DNA of 64,000 bases from Fretibacterium fastidiosum (GCF_964642095.1 NZ_OZ209244.1:1364001-1428000); one strand, 5' to 3'. Counted from the first letter of the stretch, positions 45,754 through 55,163 are shown. Notes: generated by a model not told the origin, from the letters alone. Numbers and translations: made by a program.

Positions 45754-46194
45754 ATGAGCGAGGAGAAGAGGGAGGATACTTCTTCGGTCAGGGTGGGCGA
45801 CCTGGTGGACTGCGTCGTGTCGCAGATCATGCCCTACGGGGCGTTCGTCAACCTGACAGAGTCCGGGAAGCGGGGGATGATCCACATCTCTGAACTGTCC
45901 TTTAACTTCGTCAAGAAGGTTGAGGACGTCCTCTCCCTGCAGCAGAACGTCAAGGCAAAAGTCATCAAGATCGACGACAAGGGACGCATCGACCTCTCCC
46001 TGAAAAAGGCGGAGGAACGTCCCATGGTGCAGGTGCCGCTCTCTCGCGACGAGAAGGACAGCTTCGAGAAGAAGATGGCCTCCTTCCTGAAGGTGAGCGA
46101 GGCCAAGATCGCGGACCTGAACAGCAAGTCGAGCAAGTCGGGCGCCCCTAGGTCCGGCCGCAGGAAGCCGGGCGGCGGGCGACCGCGCGGCTGA
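45754..46194 (+). CDS. S1 RNA-binding domain protein (YabR/GspK-like)
   Basis: A 146-residue protein with one S1 domain: VGDLVDCVVSQIMPYGAFVN, then GMIHISELSFNFVKKVEDVL and VIKIDDKGRIDLSLKK. The C-terminal tail is basic and Gly/Arg-rich (SGAPRSGRRKPGGG), as in general-stress S1 proteins near divIC/ftsB in Gram-positives. ATG at 45754 is chosen; a GTG 9 bases earlier is nearer to the GGGGG site and is possible. Confidence 0.82.
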   Translation: MSEEKREDTSSVRVGDLVDCVVSQIMPYGAFVNLTESGKRGMIHISELSFNFVKKVEDVLSLQQNVKAKVIKIDDKGRIDLSLKKAEERPMVQVPLSRDEKDSFEKKMASFLKVSEAKIADLNSKSSKSGAPRSGRRKPGGGRPRG

Positions 46195-46209
46195 GGCGCG
46201 GTTTTTGCG

Positions 46210-46866
46210 GTGAAGGTCTATTTCGACCCTGTGGGGAGGCGGACGCCTCCCCTTTTTTACGCGCCTTTGACGGAGTCGGAACTGGAGCGGGTGTGCCGCC
46301 AGATGGCCGGGCATCGGTTTGATCCCTCGGTCGTTCTGGGGGGGGCCGCGCCCTGTCCGTTGGGCGGCTTCCGCGTGCTGGTCTGTGCGCCCCTCTCCAG
46401 GGCGGGCGGGGTGCTGAAGCCCTTCCCCACGACCTTCTGGCTGACCTGCCCGCACCTGAACCGCCGGGTGGGTACGGTGGAGTCCGCCGGAGGGGTGAGC
46501 GCGCTGGAGGCGTGGCTGACGGAGCGCGTGCCGGAGGCGTGGCTGCGTTACAGCCACCTCCACGCCCTGCTGCGACTGGGGTTGCTGGGAGTCAGGGGCC
46601 TGAAGGCCCTGCGGGCGTCGTGCCCCCCCATGCTGGAGGCCCTGGCCCGCGGGGGCGTCGGCGGGGTGCGGGGCGGTGGCTCGGTCCGCGTCAAGTGTCT
46701 GCACCTGCAGGTGGCCTCGTGGCTGGCGCTGGGGCACCATCCAGGCGCGGAGTGGCTTCAGGAACAGGGGCTGGGCAACCCCTGCGACGGCCGGATCGGG
46801 TGCGCGCTGCGGGCACCTCGCACAAAATACGGGATTTCCCCCCAAATCCACGGGCAAAGTTTTTAA
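46210..46866 (+). CDS. DUF501 family protein, C-terminus replaced by a MITE
   Basis: A 218-residue protein. PTTFWLTCPHLNRRVGTVES and SVRVKCLHLQVASWLALGHH match the DUF501 pattern (TFWLTCP ... VKCLH). It is often found in the divIC/S1-protein/ppx region, consistent with the S1 gene 15 bases upstream. The last 10 or so residues (ISPQIHGQSF) and the stop codon are encoded by the MITE starting at 46841, so the natural end has been replaced. Confidence 0.75.
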   Translation: MKVYFDPVGRRTPPLFYAPLTESELERVCRQMAGHRFDPSVVLGGAAPCPLGGFRVLVCAPLSRAGGVLKPFPTTFWLTCPHLNRRVGTVESAGGVSALEAWLTERVPEAWLRYSHLHALLRLGLLGVRGLKALRASCPPMLEALARGGVGGVRGGGSVRVKCLHLQVASWLALGHHPGAEWLQEQGLGNPCDGRIGCALRAPRTKYGISPQIHGQSF

Positions 46867-46990
46867 CGTGCGTCGGGGTCAAGTTTGCACATTTTTTACT
46901 GCACCTGATGGGTGCAAGGCTAGAGTCGGCTTAATCTGTACTACGACGAGCTTGATACCTGATAAGGTTGTCGCAACCTGCGGATTTGGG
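46841..46990. repeat. 150-bp MITE, copy 2
   Basis: Starts CCCAAATCCACGGGC and ends GCGGATTTGGG, preceded by TTCCC (46836-46840) and followed by TTCCC. It lies head-to-tail with copy 3. Confidence 0.85.
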
Positions 46991-46995
46991 TTCCC

Positions 46996-47146
46996 CCCCA
47001 ACCCACAGGCAAAGTTTTTAACGTGCGTCAGAAAGCGGTTTTATGCGTTTTTTGCTGCACCTGACGGGTGAGAGGTCAGAGTCAGGTTAACCTGTGCTAT
47101 GACGGGCTTGATCCTTGATAAAACTGCTGCAACCTGTGGATTTGGG
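46996..47146. repeat. 150-bp MITE, copy 3
   Basis: Starts CCCCAACCCACAGGC and ends TGTGGATTTGGG. TTCCC separates it from copy 2 (46991-46995) and from the IS1380 element to its right (47147-47151). Its internal bases (TAACGTGCGTCAGAAA, CACCTGACGGGTG) agree with copy 1. Confidence 0.85.
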
Positions 47147-47151
47147 TTCCC

Positions 47152-48938
47152 CCCCAACCCGCGGGCAAAAAAACAGCACCTTGCAGGGACTGTTTGCAAA
47201 AACAGTGTTAAGCTTAAGTCACCAAACAATAAGCCATCACCTGCGAGGTGCGAAGACCATTATGCCATACAGACGACCAAAAATCGAGGTTAAGACGACA
47301 GACAAGATGCAGGACATCACCCCTTTTGCCGGCCTTTTCCCCGTTATCGAACTTTGGAATCGGCTCCATCTTGACGAAGTCATCGATACTTTCATAGGAA
47401 TCAGGAAGGACAAAGGGTACCGGGACTCCGAGCAGCTTCTGTCGATGGTCCTGCTGAACCTCAGCGGCGGCAGAGCCGTGGAACACCTGAAGTTTTTGAA
47501 GGAGCAGGCGGGGCTGAAGAAAGTCTCCCTGCCGTTTCCATCTCCGACGTCGGCCCGGGACTACGCCAGCTGTTTTCATAACGAATCGGAGGACCGGGAG
47601 CGGGGTCATGGTCGTTCCTTTATCCCGGCATCGAATGAGGCGCTGAGGGGATTTGAGGAGGTGCACCGCCATCTTCTGAGGTGCGCGTTCGAGGCGTCCG
47701 TGCAGGAGGAGTTGACGCTGGACCAGGACGCGACGTTCATCGAGACGGAGACGAGCGGGGCGTTGTACAACTACCAGGGGAAACGGAGTTACGAGGCGTT
47801 GAACGTGTACTGTCCGGAGTACGACCTGCCTGTGGCGACGGAATACCGGGACGGGAATGTGAAGCCTGGGCACGGACAGCTGGAGCAGTTGCAGGGGGTA
47901 TTGGCGCATCTTCCTGCGGGAGTGAGGAAGGTGAGGTACCGTTCGGACAGTGCGGGTTACCAGACGCGTCTTTTGCGCTATCTGGCGGAGGGTCAGGATG
48001 CGCGTTTCGGGGTGATCGAGTTTGCGATCTCGTGTCCTGTATACAGGGATTTCAGGGAGGCGGTGGAGGCAGTTTGTGAGAAGGATTGGCGCCCTTTGGG
48101 CAACGGCCAGGAATGGGCGGAGGTCGTCTATGCGCCACAGTCTTTGAGTCTCGACAAGAAAGGTCCGACGTACCGTTTTCTTGCCATTCGCGAGGCATTC
48201 GAGTTGGAGGGATCGGGAAAGAAGCTTCGACTGTCTCAGGAGCTGCAGGACTCACGGCAGCTGTTCATACCGGAGCTGATCGACGACCTGGAGTCTGAGA
48301 ACGCCAAGGTGAAGAAGCTGCATCTGACGGAGCTTGGCGGCCACGTATACAAGGTGTTTGGTATCGTGACGAACCTGTTGGATTGGGAGGGAGGAGCGGT
48401 AATCCGGTGGTATCGTGAGCGGTGCGGCAAGTCAGAGGAAGTGCACCGTATCCTGAAGGAGGACCTGGGCGGCGGGCACGTCATCTCGCACCGATTTGGG
48501 TCGAACGCGTTCTGGTGGAATGTGTCGGTGCTGTCTCTGTCGCTGCACAGTTTGTTAAAGCGTCTGCTTCTGCCTGAAGCGTTGAGGAGTTACCGTCCCA
48601 GGACGCTGCGATTTTTGTTTTACACGAGCATAGGGCGTATGGTGCGCCATGCGCGCCGCATGGTGCTGCAGGTGAAAGGGGGAGTTGTGGGGAGTTGGTT
48701 TCTGGGAGCGTACCGGAAGCTTGAGAAATTGGCTATCTCGCTGGAATGAGCAGGAGAACGCCGGGCCAATAGCCGAGAGGGGGTGTGGGTGCGAGCCCAC
48801 GCTGACGGGGTTATTGTGAGAACGGGAAGATATTTCCGTATTTAAAGGCAGCGGAGGGGTGAACAGCCCATTTTTTAAAACTTTTCCTCTGCCTGGCCCT
48901 TTACTTTGCCCGCACTTTGCGTTCCCGTGGATTTGGGG
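47152..48938 (+). mobile_element. IS1380-family insertion sequence, complete
   Basis: The 1787-bp element begins CCCCAACCCGCGGGC and ends CCCGTGGATTTGGGG, imperfect TIRs that match the MITE ends. The transposase is intact. The left flank is TTCCC and the right flank TTTT, which joins directly to a second copy; flanks differ, so one side has probably recombined. The untranslated 3' 190 bp (48750-48938) carries no other gene. Confidence 0.85.
47262..48749 (+). CDS. IS1380-family transposase
   Basis: A 495-residue DDE transposase of the IS1380 group. Features are LTLDQDATFIETE (first catalytic Asp) with YQGKRSYEALNVYCPEYDLP, ATEYRDGNVKPGHG, a central RYRSDSAGYQ (second Asp), and WYRERCGKSEEVHRILKEDL near the end (Y-x-x-R ... 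E motif). ATG at 47262 gives the MPYRRPKIEV start; upstream bases belong to the IS end. The near-identical second copy is broken, so this one is the likely active source. Confidence 0.9.
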   Translation: MPYRRPKIEVKTTDKMQDITPFAGLFPVIELWNRLHLDEVIDTFIGIRKDKGYRDSEQLLSMVLLNLSGGRAVEHLKFLKEQAGLKKVSLPFPSPTSARDYASCFHNESEDRERGHGRSFIPASNEALRGFEEVHRHLLRCAFEASVQEELTLDQDATFIETETSGALYNYQGKRSYEALNVYCPEYDLPVATEYRDGNVKPGHGQLEQLQGVLAHLPAGVRKVRYRSDSAGYQTRLLRYLAEGQDARFGVIEFAISCPVYRDFREAVEAVCEKDWRPLGNGQEWAEVVYAPQSLSLDKKGPTYRFLAIREAFELEGSGKKLRLSQELQDSRQLFIPELIDDLESENAKVKKLHLTELGGHVYKVFGIVTNLLDWEGGAVIRWYRERCGKSEEVHRILKEDLGGGHVISHRFGSNAFWWNVSVLSLSLHSLLKRLLLPEALRSYRPRTLRFLFYTSIGRMVRHARRMVLQVKGGVVGSWFLGAYRKLEKLAISLE

Positions 48939-48942
48939 TTTT

Positions 48943-50365
48943 CCCCAACCCGCGGGCAAAAAAACAGCACCTTGCAGGGACTGTTTGTAAAAACAGTGTT
49001 AAGCTTAAGTCACCAAACAATAAGCCATCACCTGCGAGGTGCGAAGACCATTATGCCATACAAACGACCAAAAATCGAGGTTAAGACGACGGACAAGATG
49101 CAGGACATCACCCCTTTTGCCGGCCTTTTCCCCGTTATCGAACTTTGGAATCGGCTCCATCTTGACGAAGTCATCGATACTTTCATAGGAATCAGGAAGG
49201 ACAAAGGGTACCGGGACTCCGAGCAGCTTCTGTCGATGGTCCTGCTGAACCTCAGCGGCGGCAGAGCCGTGGAACACCTGAAGTTTTTGAAGGAGCAGGC
49301 GGGGCTGAAGAAACTCCCCCTGCCGTTTCCATCTCCAACGTCGGCCCGGGACTACGCCAGCTGTTTTCACAACGAATCGGAGGACCGGGAGCGGGGTCAT
49401 GGCCGTTCCTTTGTCCCGGCATCGAATGAGGCGCTGAGGGGGTTTGAGGAGGTGCACCGCCATCTTCTGAGGTGCGCGTTCGAGGCGTCCGTGCAGGAGG
49501 AGTTGACGCTGGACCAGGACGCGACGTTCATCGAGACGAAGACGAGCGGGGCGTTGTACAACTACCAGGGGAAACGGAGTTATGAGGCGTTGAACGTGTA
49601 CTGTCCGGAGTACGACCTGCCTGTGGCGACGGAATACCGGGACGGGAATGTGAAGCCTGGGCACGGACAGCTGGAGCAGCTGCAGGGGGTACTGGCGCAT
49701 CTTCCTGCGGGAGTGAGGAAGGTGAGGTACCGTTCGGACAGTGCGGGTTACCAGACGCGCCTTTTGCGCTATCTGGCGGAGGGTCAGGATGCGCGTTTCG
49801 GGGTGATCGAGTTTGCGATCTCGTGTCCTGTATACAGGGATTTCAGGGAGGCGGTGGAGGCAGTTTGTGAGAAGGATTGGCGCCCTTTGGGCAACGGCCA
49901 GGAATGGGCGGAGGTCGTCTATGCGCCACAGTCTTTGAGTCTCGACAAGAAAGGTCCGACGTACCGTTTTCTTGCCATTCGCGAGGCATTCGAGTTGGAG
50001 GGATCGGGAAAGAAGCTTCGACTGTCTCAGGAGCTGCAGGACTCACGGCAGCTGTTCATACCGGAGCTGATCGACGACCTGGAGTCTGAGAACGCCAGGG
50101 TGAAGAAGCTGCATCTGACGGAGCTTGGCGGCCACGTATACAAGGTGTTTGGTATCGTGACGAACCTGTTGGATTGGGAGGGAGGAGCGGTAATCCGGTG
50201 GTATCGTGAGCGGTGCGGCAAGTCAGAGGAAGTGCACCGCATCCTGAAGGAGGACCTGGCCGGCGGGCACGTCATCTCGCACCGATTTGGGTCGAACGCG
50301 TTCTGGTGGAATGTGTCGGTGCTGTCTCTGTCGCTGCACAGTTTGTTAAAGCGTCTGCTTCTGCC
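48943..50365 (+). mobile_element. IS1380-family insertion sequence, 3'-truncated
   Basis: A second copy in the same orientation, separated from the first by TTTT. It is more than 95 percent identical by eye but stops after codon 437, where an IS21 element begins; the missing 3' end is not on the far side of the IS21 pair, so it was deleted. Confidence 0.85.
49053..50365 (+). pseudogene. Truncated IS1380-family transposase
   Basis: The same product as at 47262, with a few substitutions (for example MPYKRPK, KKLPLPF, SFVPASN) and the last 58 residues lost. The frame continues 100 bases into IS21 sequence before a stop. The catalytic Asp residues and the Y-x-x-R...E region are still present, but the C-terminal helices are gone, so activity is doubtful. 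Confidence 0.85.
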
Positions 50366-50429
50366 TGTCAAGCGACATGCAAAATTGACCCATGGGCGAC
50401 ATCGAAAACTGACCCCCCTTGAGCCCTGT

Positions 50430-51147
50430 TCATTGTCCTGCGATATCCTGCTCCTTTCGCATTAAGCCCGAACGGCGCTTTTCAAGCAGCCGATAACTGC
50501 CCCCCCGAAGCGTCACCACCGTCGAGTGGTGCAGCAGGCGGTCTAAAGTTGCAGTGGCCACGACGTTGTCTCCAAACACGTCCCCCCATTCCGATACGCT
50601 CCGGTTACTCGTCAGAAGAAGGCTGCCCCTCTCGTATCTCCTGGACACAAGCTGAAAAAACAGGTGCGCGCTTTCGCGCTCAAGGGGAAGGTAACCCAGC
50701 TCGTCTACTATCAGCAGCTTCGGCTTGCTGAAAAAGGACAACCGCTCCTCAAGACGAAGCTCATTCTTGCTCTTGCTCAGACTCGCCAGCAAGGCAACCG
50801 CCGTGGTGAACAGAACCGAGTAGCCCCGCTCTATCGACGCTCTGCCCAGAGCTATAGCCAGATGCGTTTTACCCACTCCGGGCGGTCCCAGAAAAAGCAA
50901 ACTGTCCCCATTCGCCACCCACCGACAGTGACTCAGCTCCTCAAGCTGACGACGGTCCGCTGAACTCGATCCCCAATCGAAACCATCAAGCGTCCTCACA
51001 CACGGGAAGTGGGCGATCCTCAGCCCCATCTGGATTCGACGGATGTCCTTATGCCGCGCCTCCTCGCAGCAAAGACGGTACAAAACCTCGCGGTAGCTCA
51101 GCCCCTCCTTGGACGCTGCGTCCAACAAAGTATCCAGATTCTCTCGA
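50430..51147 (-). pseudogene. istB: IstB ATPase helper, 3' part of split gene
   Basis: Carries residues 22-260 of the 260-residue IstB, including the Walker A GPPGVGKTH and the LLIVDELGYLP Walker B. Two substitutions separate it from the intact copies (LLASLSK for LLTSLSK, LRGGSY for LRGDSY). The first 21 codons lie across the inserted element at 53388-53452. Broken, hence probably non-functional. Confidence 0.88.
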
Positions 51148-51231
51148 TGTCAGGCGACAGTATAAACTGACCCATAGGCGACAGAGGAAACTGACCCACC
51201 CTCAGAGGAAAGATGAGGGGAGGGGTTTTGT

Positions 51232-52539
51232 ATGGTTCAGCGTTCTGCCAAACTGTTGAGTGGAACAACCCTACAGTTGGCAGGTGAGGGAGCTATCAAA
51301 CATCAGGACGAAGTTTCAGCCATGCTGCGGCTTCATTCTCAGGGATGGAGCATCCACAAATTATCGAGGGAGTTCTCCATGAGCCGGGTTACGGTTCGTA
51401 AATACCTCCGCAACGGCGGAGTTGTGAAGTACAACCTTACGGACAAGCGTGTTTTTCAGGGAGCCCTTCGGGGTCACGAGGACTGGCTCCACGAGAAATT
51501 TTTTCAGCACGGCGGTAATGCCGACGTTATCCGGCAGGAGTTGGAGTCGGAGAAGGGGATAGCCGTTTCGCTGCGTACGGTAGAGCGTGCAGTGCAGGCG
51601 CATCGTGAGGTTTTAGGCCGGGAGGCTTTAGCAACCGTTCGCTTTGAGACGCCCCCAGGCCATCAAATGCAGATAGACTTTGGAGAGAAGAGAGTCCTGA
51701 TAGGGGGGACTGAGGTCAAGGTGTACTTTTTTGTCTCGAAGCTTGGGTACTCCCGTCGTCTCTACGTTAAAGCCTTCGAGCATGAGAACCAACAGGCTTG
51801 GTTTCAGGGGATGGAGGATTCCTTTGCGTATTTTGGAGGAGTTCCTGCGGAGGTTTTGACGGACAATCCCCGGGCTTTGGTCACAGAGCACAACCCCAGG
51901 ACACGAGAGCTTTTGCTGAACGAGAAGTTCAAAGCGTTTGCAGATTATTGGGGCTTCACCCCACGGGCTTGCGCGCCCTTCCGGGCCCGCACGAAGGGAA
52001 AGGTGGAGAACGGGGTCCGTTACGTGAAGCGGAACTGCATCGCGGGTCGGGAGTTCTCAAGCTGGTCGGATATGGAACGGCATATTGCGAACTGGCTTCG
52101 TACGGAGTCGGACGGGCGGGTGTTGACAGATGCCTCGGACACGCCGTTGTGCCGTTTTGAGTCGACGGAGAGAGCAGCGCTCCGGCCCGCTCATGGCAGA
52201 GCCCCGTTTGTCCAGGTCCGGGAGTATGTGAGGAAGGTGCCCTCGGACGCCCATGTGGTTGTGGACACGAACCGTTACAGTGTGCCGTGGTCGGCCATCG
52301 GCAAACGTGTCCAGGTGCAGGTTACAGAAGCGGAGGTCGTGATTTACCAGTCTGACGGTACGGAGTTGGCGCGGCATGTCCTGCAGCCCGGCACGCACCA
52401 GAAGAGCACGGACAAGGAGCACCTTAGAGGAATTATGTATTGTGGTGGGGAGGGGGAAAGCTCCTCTTTGCGCGTGGTCACGACAGATTCCTTGAGCCGT
52501 CCGCTGAGTGAGTACGAAGAAGCAGTGCAGGCGTCATGA
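51232..52539 (+). CDS. istA: IS21 transposase IstA
   Basis: A 435-residue DDE transposase. An N-terminal helix-turn-helix (GWSIHKLSREFSMSRVTVRK) is followed by the catalytic core with Asp in HQMQIDFGE, Asp in VLTDNPRALV and Glu in TKGKVENGVRYVKR. The C-terminus contains the small beta-barrel region (VVVDTNRYSVPWSAIGKRV). It overlaps istB by 4 bases (ATGA), the usual coupling in the family. Confidence 0.93.
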   Translation: MVQRSAKLLSGTTLQLAGEGAIKHQDEVSAMLRLHSQGWSIHKLSREFSMSRVTVRKYLRNGGVVKYNLTDKRVFQGALRGHEDWLHEKFFQHGGNADVIRQELESEKGIAVSLRTVERAVQAHREVLGREALATVRFETPPGHQMQIDFGEKRVLIGGTEVKVYFFVSKLGYSRRLYVKAFEHENQQAWFQGMEDSFAYFGGVPAEVLTDNPRALVTEHNPRTRELLLNEKFKAFADYWGFTPRACAPFRARTKGKVENGVRYVKRNCIAGREFSSWSDMERHIANWLRTESDGRVLTDASDTPLCRFESTERAALRPAHGRAPFVQVREYVRKVPSDAHVVVDTNRYSVPWSAIGKRVQVQVTEAEVVIYQSDGTELARHVLQPGTHQKSTDKEHLRGIMYCGGEGESSSLRVVTTDSLSRPLSEYEEAVQAS

Positions 52540-53318
52540 GCAAGGTTATTGACGAGGAGCATTTCATGAGTCTGCTGGGTCGTCTGAAGCTGACTGGCAT
52601 TCGAGAGAATCTGGATACTTTGTTGGACGCAGCGTCCAAGGAGGGGCTGAGCTACCGCGAGGTTTTGTACCGTCTTTGCTGCGAGGAGGCGCGGCATAAG
52701 GACATCCGTCGAATCCAGATGGGGCTGAGGATCGCCCACTTCCCGTGTGTGAGGACGCTTGATGGTTTCGATTGGGGATCGAGTTCAGCGGACCGTCGTC
52801 AGCTTGAGGAGCTGAGTCACTGTCGGTGGGTGGCGAATGGGGACAGTTTGCTTTTTCTGGGACCGCCCGGAGTGGGTAAAACGCATCTGGCTATAGCTCT
52901 GGGCAGAGCGTCGATAGAGCGGGGCTACTCGGTTCTGTTCACCACGGCGGTTGCCTTGCTGACGAGTCTGAGCAAGAGCAAGAATGAGCTTCGTCTTGAG
53001 GAGCGGTTGTCCTTTTTCAGCAAGCCGAAGCTGCTGATAGTAGACGAGCTGGGTTACCTTCCCCTTGAGCGCGAAAGCGCGCACCTGTTTTTTCAGCTTG
53101 TGTCCAGGAGATACGAGAGGGGCAGCCTTCTTCTGACGAGTAACCGGAGCGTATCGGAATGGGGGGACGTGTTTGGAGACAACGTCGTGGCCACTGCAAC
53201 TTTAGACCGCCTGCTGCACCACTCGACGGTGGTGACGCTTCGGGGGGACAGTTATCGGCTGCTTGAAAAGCGCCGTTCGGGCTTAATGCGAAAGGAGCAG
53301 GATATCGCAGGACAATGA
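52536..53318 (+). CDS. istB: IS21 helper ATPase IstB
   Basis: A 260-residue AAA+ ATPase related to DnaC that selects targets and activates IstA. It has a Walker A GPPGVGKTH, Walker B LLIVDELGY, and sensor region LLLTSNRSVSEWG. Start ATGA overlaps the istA stop. Intact, unlike the host copy's gene. Confidence 0.93.
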   Translation: MSKVIDEEHFMSLLGRLKLTGIRENLDTLLDAASKEGLSYREVLYRLCCEEARHKDIRRIQMGLRIAHFPCVRTLDGFDWGSSSADRRQLEELSHCRWVANGDSLLFLGPPGVGKTHLAIALGRASIERGYSVLFTTAVALLTSLSKSKNELRLEERLSFFSKPKLLIVDELGYLPLERESAHLFFQLVSRRYERGSLLLTSNRSVSEWGDVFGDNVVATATLDRLLHHSTVVTLRGDSYRLLEKRRSGLMRKEQDIAGQ

Positions 53319-53382
53319 ACAGGGCTCAAGGGGGGTCAGTTTTCGATGTCGCCCATGGGTCAATTTTGCATGTCGCTTGACA

Positions 53383-53452
53383 CTCGAATGCCAGTCAGCT
53401 TCAGACGACCCAGCAGACTCATGAAATGCTCCTCGTCAATAACCTTGCTCAT
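53383..53452 (-). pseudogene. istB: IstB, 5' part of split gene
   Basis: The first codons (MSKVIDEEHFMSLLGRLKLT) of the outer element's istB; the rest resumes at 51147 beyond the nested element. The first 5 bases are the target duplication. Confidence 0.88.
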
Positions 53453-54756
53453 GACGCCTGCACTGCTTCTTCGTACTCACTCAGCGGACGGCTCAAGGAA
53501 TCTGTCGTGACCACGCGCAAAGAGGAGCTTTCCCCCTCCCCACCACAATACATAATTCCTCTAAGGTGCTCCTTGTCCGTGCTCTTCTGGTGCGTGCCGG
53601 GCTGCAGGACATGCCGCGCCAACTCCGTACCGTCAGACTGGTAAATCACGACCTCCGCTTCTGTAACCTGCACCTGGACACGTTTGCCGATGGCCGACCA
53701 CGGCACACTGTAACGGTTCGTGTCCACAACCACATGGGCGTCCGAGGGCACCTTCCTCACATACTCCCGGACCTGGACAAACGGGGCTCTGCCATGAGCG
53801 GGCCGGAGCGCTGCTCTCTCCGTCGACTCAAAACGGCACAACGGCGTGTCCGAGGCATCTGTCAACACCCGCCCGTCCGACTCCGTACGAAGCCAGTTCG
53901 CAATATGCCGTTCCATATCCGACCAGCTTGAGAACTCCCGACCCGCGATGCAGTTCCGCTTCACGTAACGGACCCCGTTCTCCACCTTTCCCTTCGTGCG
54001 GGCCCGGAAGGGCGCGCAAGCCCGTGGGGTGAAGCCCCAATAATCTGCAAACGCTTTGAACTTCTCGTTCAGCAAAAGCTCTCGTGTCCTGGGGTTGTGC
54101 TCTGTGACCAAAGCCCGGGGATTGTCCGTCAAAACCTCCGCAGGAACTCCTCCAAAATACGCAAAGGAATCCTCCATCCCCTGAAACCAAGCCTGTTGGT
54201 TCTCATGCTCGAAGGCTTTAACGTAGAGACGACGGGAGTACCCAAGCTTCGAGACAAAAAAGTACACCTTGACCTCAGTCCCCCCTATCAGGACTCTCTT
54301 CTCTCCAAAGTCTATCTGCATTTGATGGCCTGGGGGCGTCTCAAAGCGAACGGTTGCTAAAGCCTCCCGGCCTAAAACCTCACGATGCGCCTGCACTGCA
54401 CGCTCTACCGTACGCAGCGAAACGGCTATCCCCTTCTCCGACTCCAACTCCTGCCGGATAACGTCGGCATTACCGCCGTGCTGAAAAAATTTCTCGTGGA
54501 GCCAGTCCTCGTGACCCCGAAGGGCTCCCTGAAAAACACGCTTGTCCGTAAGGTTGTACTTCACAACTCCGCCGTTGCGGAGGTATTTACGAACCGTAAC
54601 CCGGCTCATGGAGAACTCCCTCGATAATTTGTGGATGCTCCATCCCTGAGAATGAAGCCGCAGCATGGCTGAAACTTCGTCCTGATGTTTGATAGCTCCC
54701 TCACCTGCCAACTGTAGGGTTGTTCCACTCAACAGTTTGGCAGAACGCTGAACCAT
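53449..54756 (-). CDS. istA: IS21 transposase IstA (outer copy)
   Basis: A 435-residue protein, identical in sequence to the nested copy's IstA as far as I can compare, with all DDE residues. Its partner istB is disrupted, but IstB could be supplied by the nested or the third element. The 4-base overlap with istB is preserved. Confidence 0.92.
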   Translation of the reverse strand: MVQRSAKLLSGTTLQLAGEGAIKHQDEVSAMLRLHSQGWSIHKLSREFSMSRVTVRKYLRNGGVVKYNLTDKRVFQGALRGHEDWLHEKFFQHGGNADVIRQELESEKGIAVSLRTVERAVQAHREVLGREALATVRFETPPGHQMQIDFGEKRVLIGGTEVKVYFFVSKLGYSRRLYVKAFEHENQQAWFQGMEDSFAYFGGVPAEVLTDNPRALVTEHNPRTRELLLNEKFKAFADYWGFTPRACAPFRARTKGKVENGVRYVKRNCIAGREFSSWSDMERHIANWLRTESDGRVLTDASDTPLCRFESTERAALRPAHGRAPFVQVREYVRKVPSDAHVVVDTNRYSVPWSAIGKRVQVQVTEAEVVIYQSDGTELARHVLQPGTHQKSTDKEHLRGIMYCGGEGESSSLRVVTTDSLSRPLSEYEEAVQAS

Positions 54757-54879
54757 ACAAAACCCCTCCCCTCATCTTTCCTCTGAGGGTGGGTCAGTTT
54801 CCTCTGTCGCCTATGGGTCAGTTTATACTGTCGCCTGACATGCGTTGCGTTTCAGCGTCGCCATAAGGTCCATGACGTT

Positions 54880-54929
54880 ACGACTGGTCAAAATTAATCA
54901 ATCTTTTTAAGCGCCATTCTGGCTGGGGA
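54880..54929. repeat. 50-bp imperfect repeat R1
   Basis: Aligns without gaps to R2 at 55828 with 35 of 50 matches; shared blocks include GTCAAA, ATTCTG and GGGGA. R1 and R2 flank the toxin-antitoxin pair. The rest of 54841-55163 holds no convincing gene: a 72-codon minus frame (54878-55096) lacks a ribosome site and known motifs. Confidence 0.55.
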
Positions 54930-55123
54930 ATATGCTGATCTTTGCAGCGGGTTTCCCCGTGGTGTATGGCAAGCGGATACTGTACTTCCTGGATAAGAGC
55001 TTTTCCGAACGCTCCAAGATCAATGCACCGGAGAAGAGCGACGCTCTGGCAGGCTCCCACGAATAGGTTCTTGAGGATGCGCCGAAATTTCCCCATTGTA
55101 GTGCAATGTCTTGTCTTTTGTTA

Positions 55124-55129
55124 TATAAT
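55124..55129 (+). promoter_or_regulatory. -10 box of the mazEF-like pair
   Basis: TATAAT lies 35 bases before the antitoxin start in an AT-rich stretch. A -35 box is not clear. Confidence 0.5.
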
Positions 55130-55163
55130 CAGCATAAAAAGTTAAACGTTAGGGGGAGATTGA

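Larger units (their letters stand above)
51148..53382 (+). mobile_element. IS21-family element, complete, nested
   Basis: An intact 2235-bp element, TGTCAGGCGACAG at its left and GTCGCTTGACA at its right, inserted in the opposite orientation into the istB of the outer copy. A 5-bp duplication CTCGA (51143-51147 and 53383-53387) marks the insertion. With the host copy it forms a large inverted repeat of more than 2 kb. Confidence 0.92.
50366..54840 (-). mobile_element. IS21-family element, interrupted by a second IS21
   Basis: The outer element (2235 bp without its insertion) starts TGTCAAGCGACATGC and ends CTGTCGCCTGACA, with the repeated terminal units (GACCCA-type direct repeats) typical of IS21. 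It carries istA and istB on the minus strand. Its istB is split at 51147/53383 by an identical element in the opposite orientation. No duplication flanks the outer element, consistent with the deletion that removed the end of the IS1380 copy. Confidence 0.9.

Noticed and set aside
54878..55096. A 72-codon minus-strand reading frame
   Set aside because: No ribosome site, no motif, and it overlaps repeat R1; not enough to call a gene.
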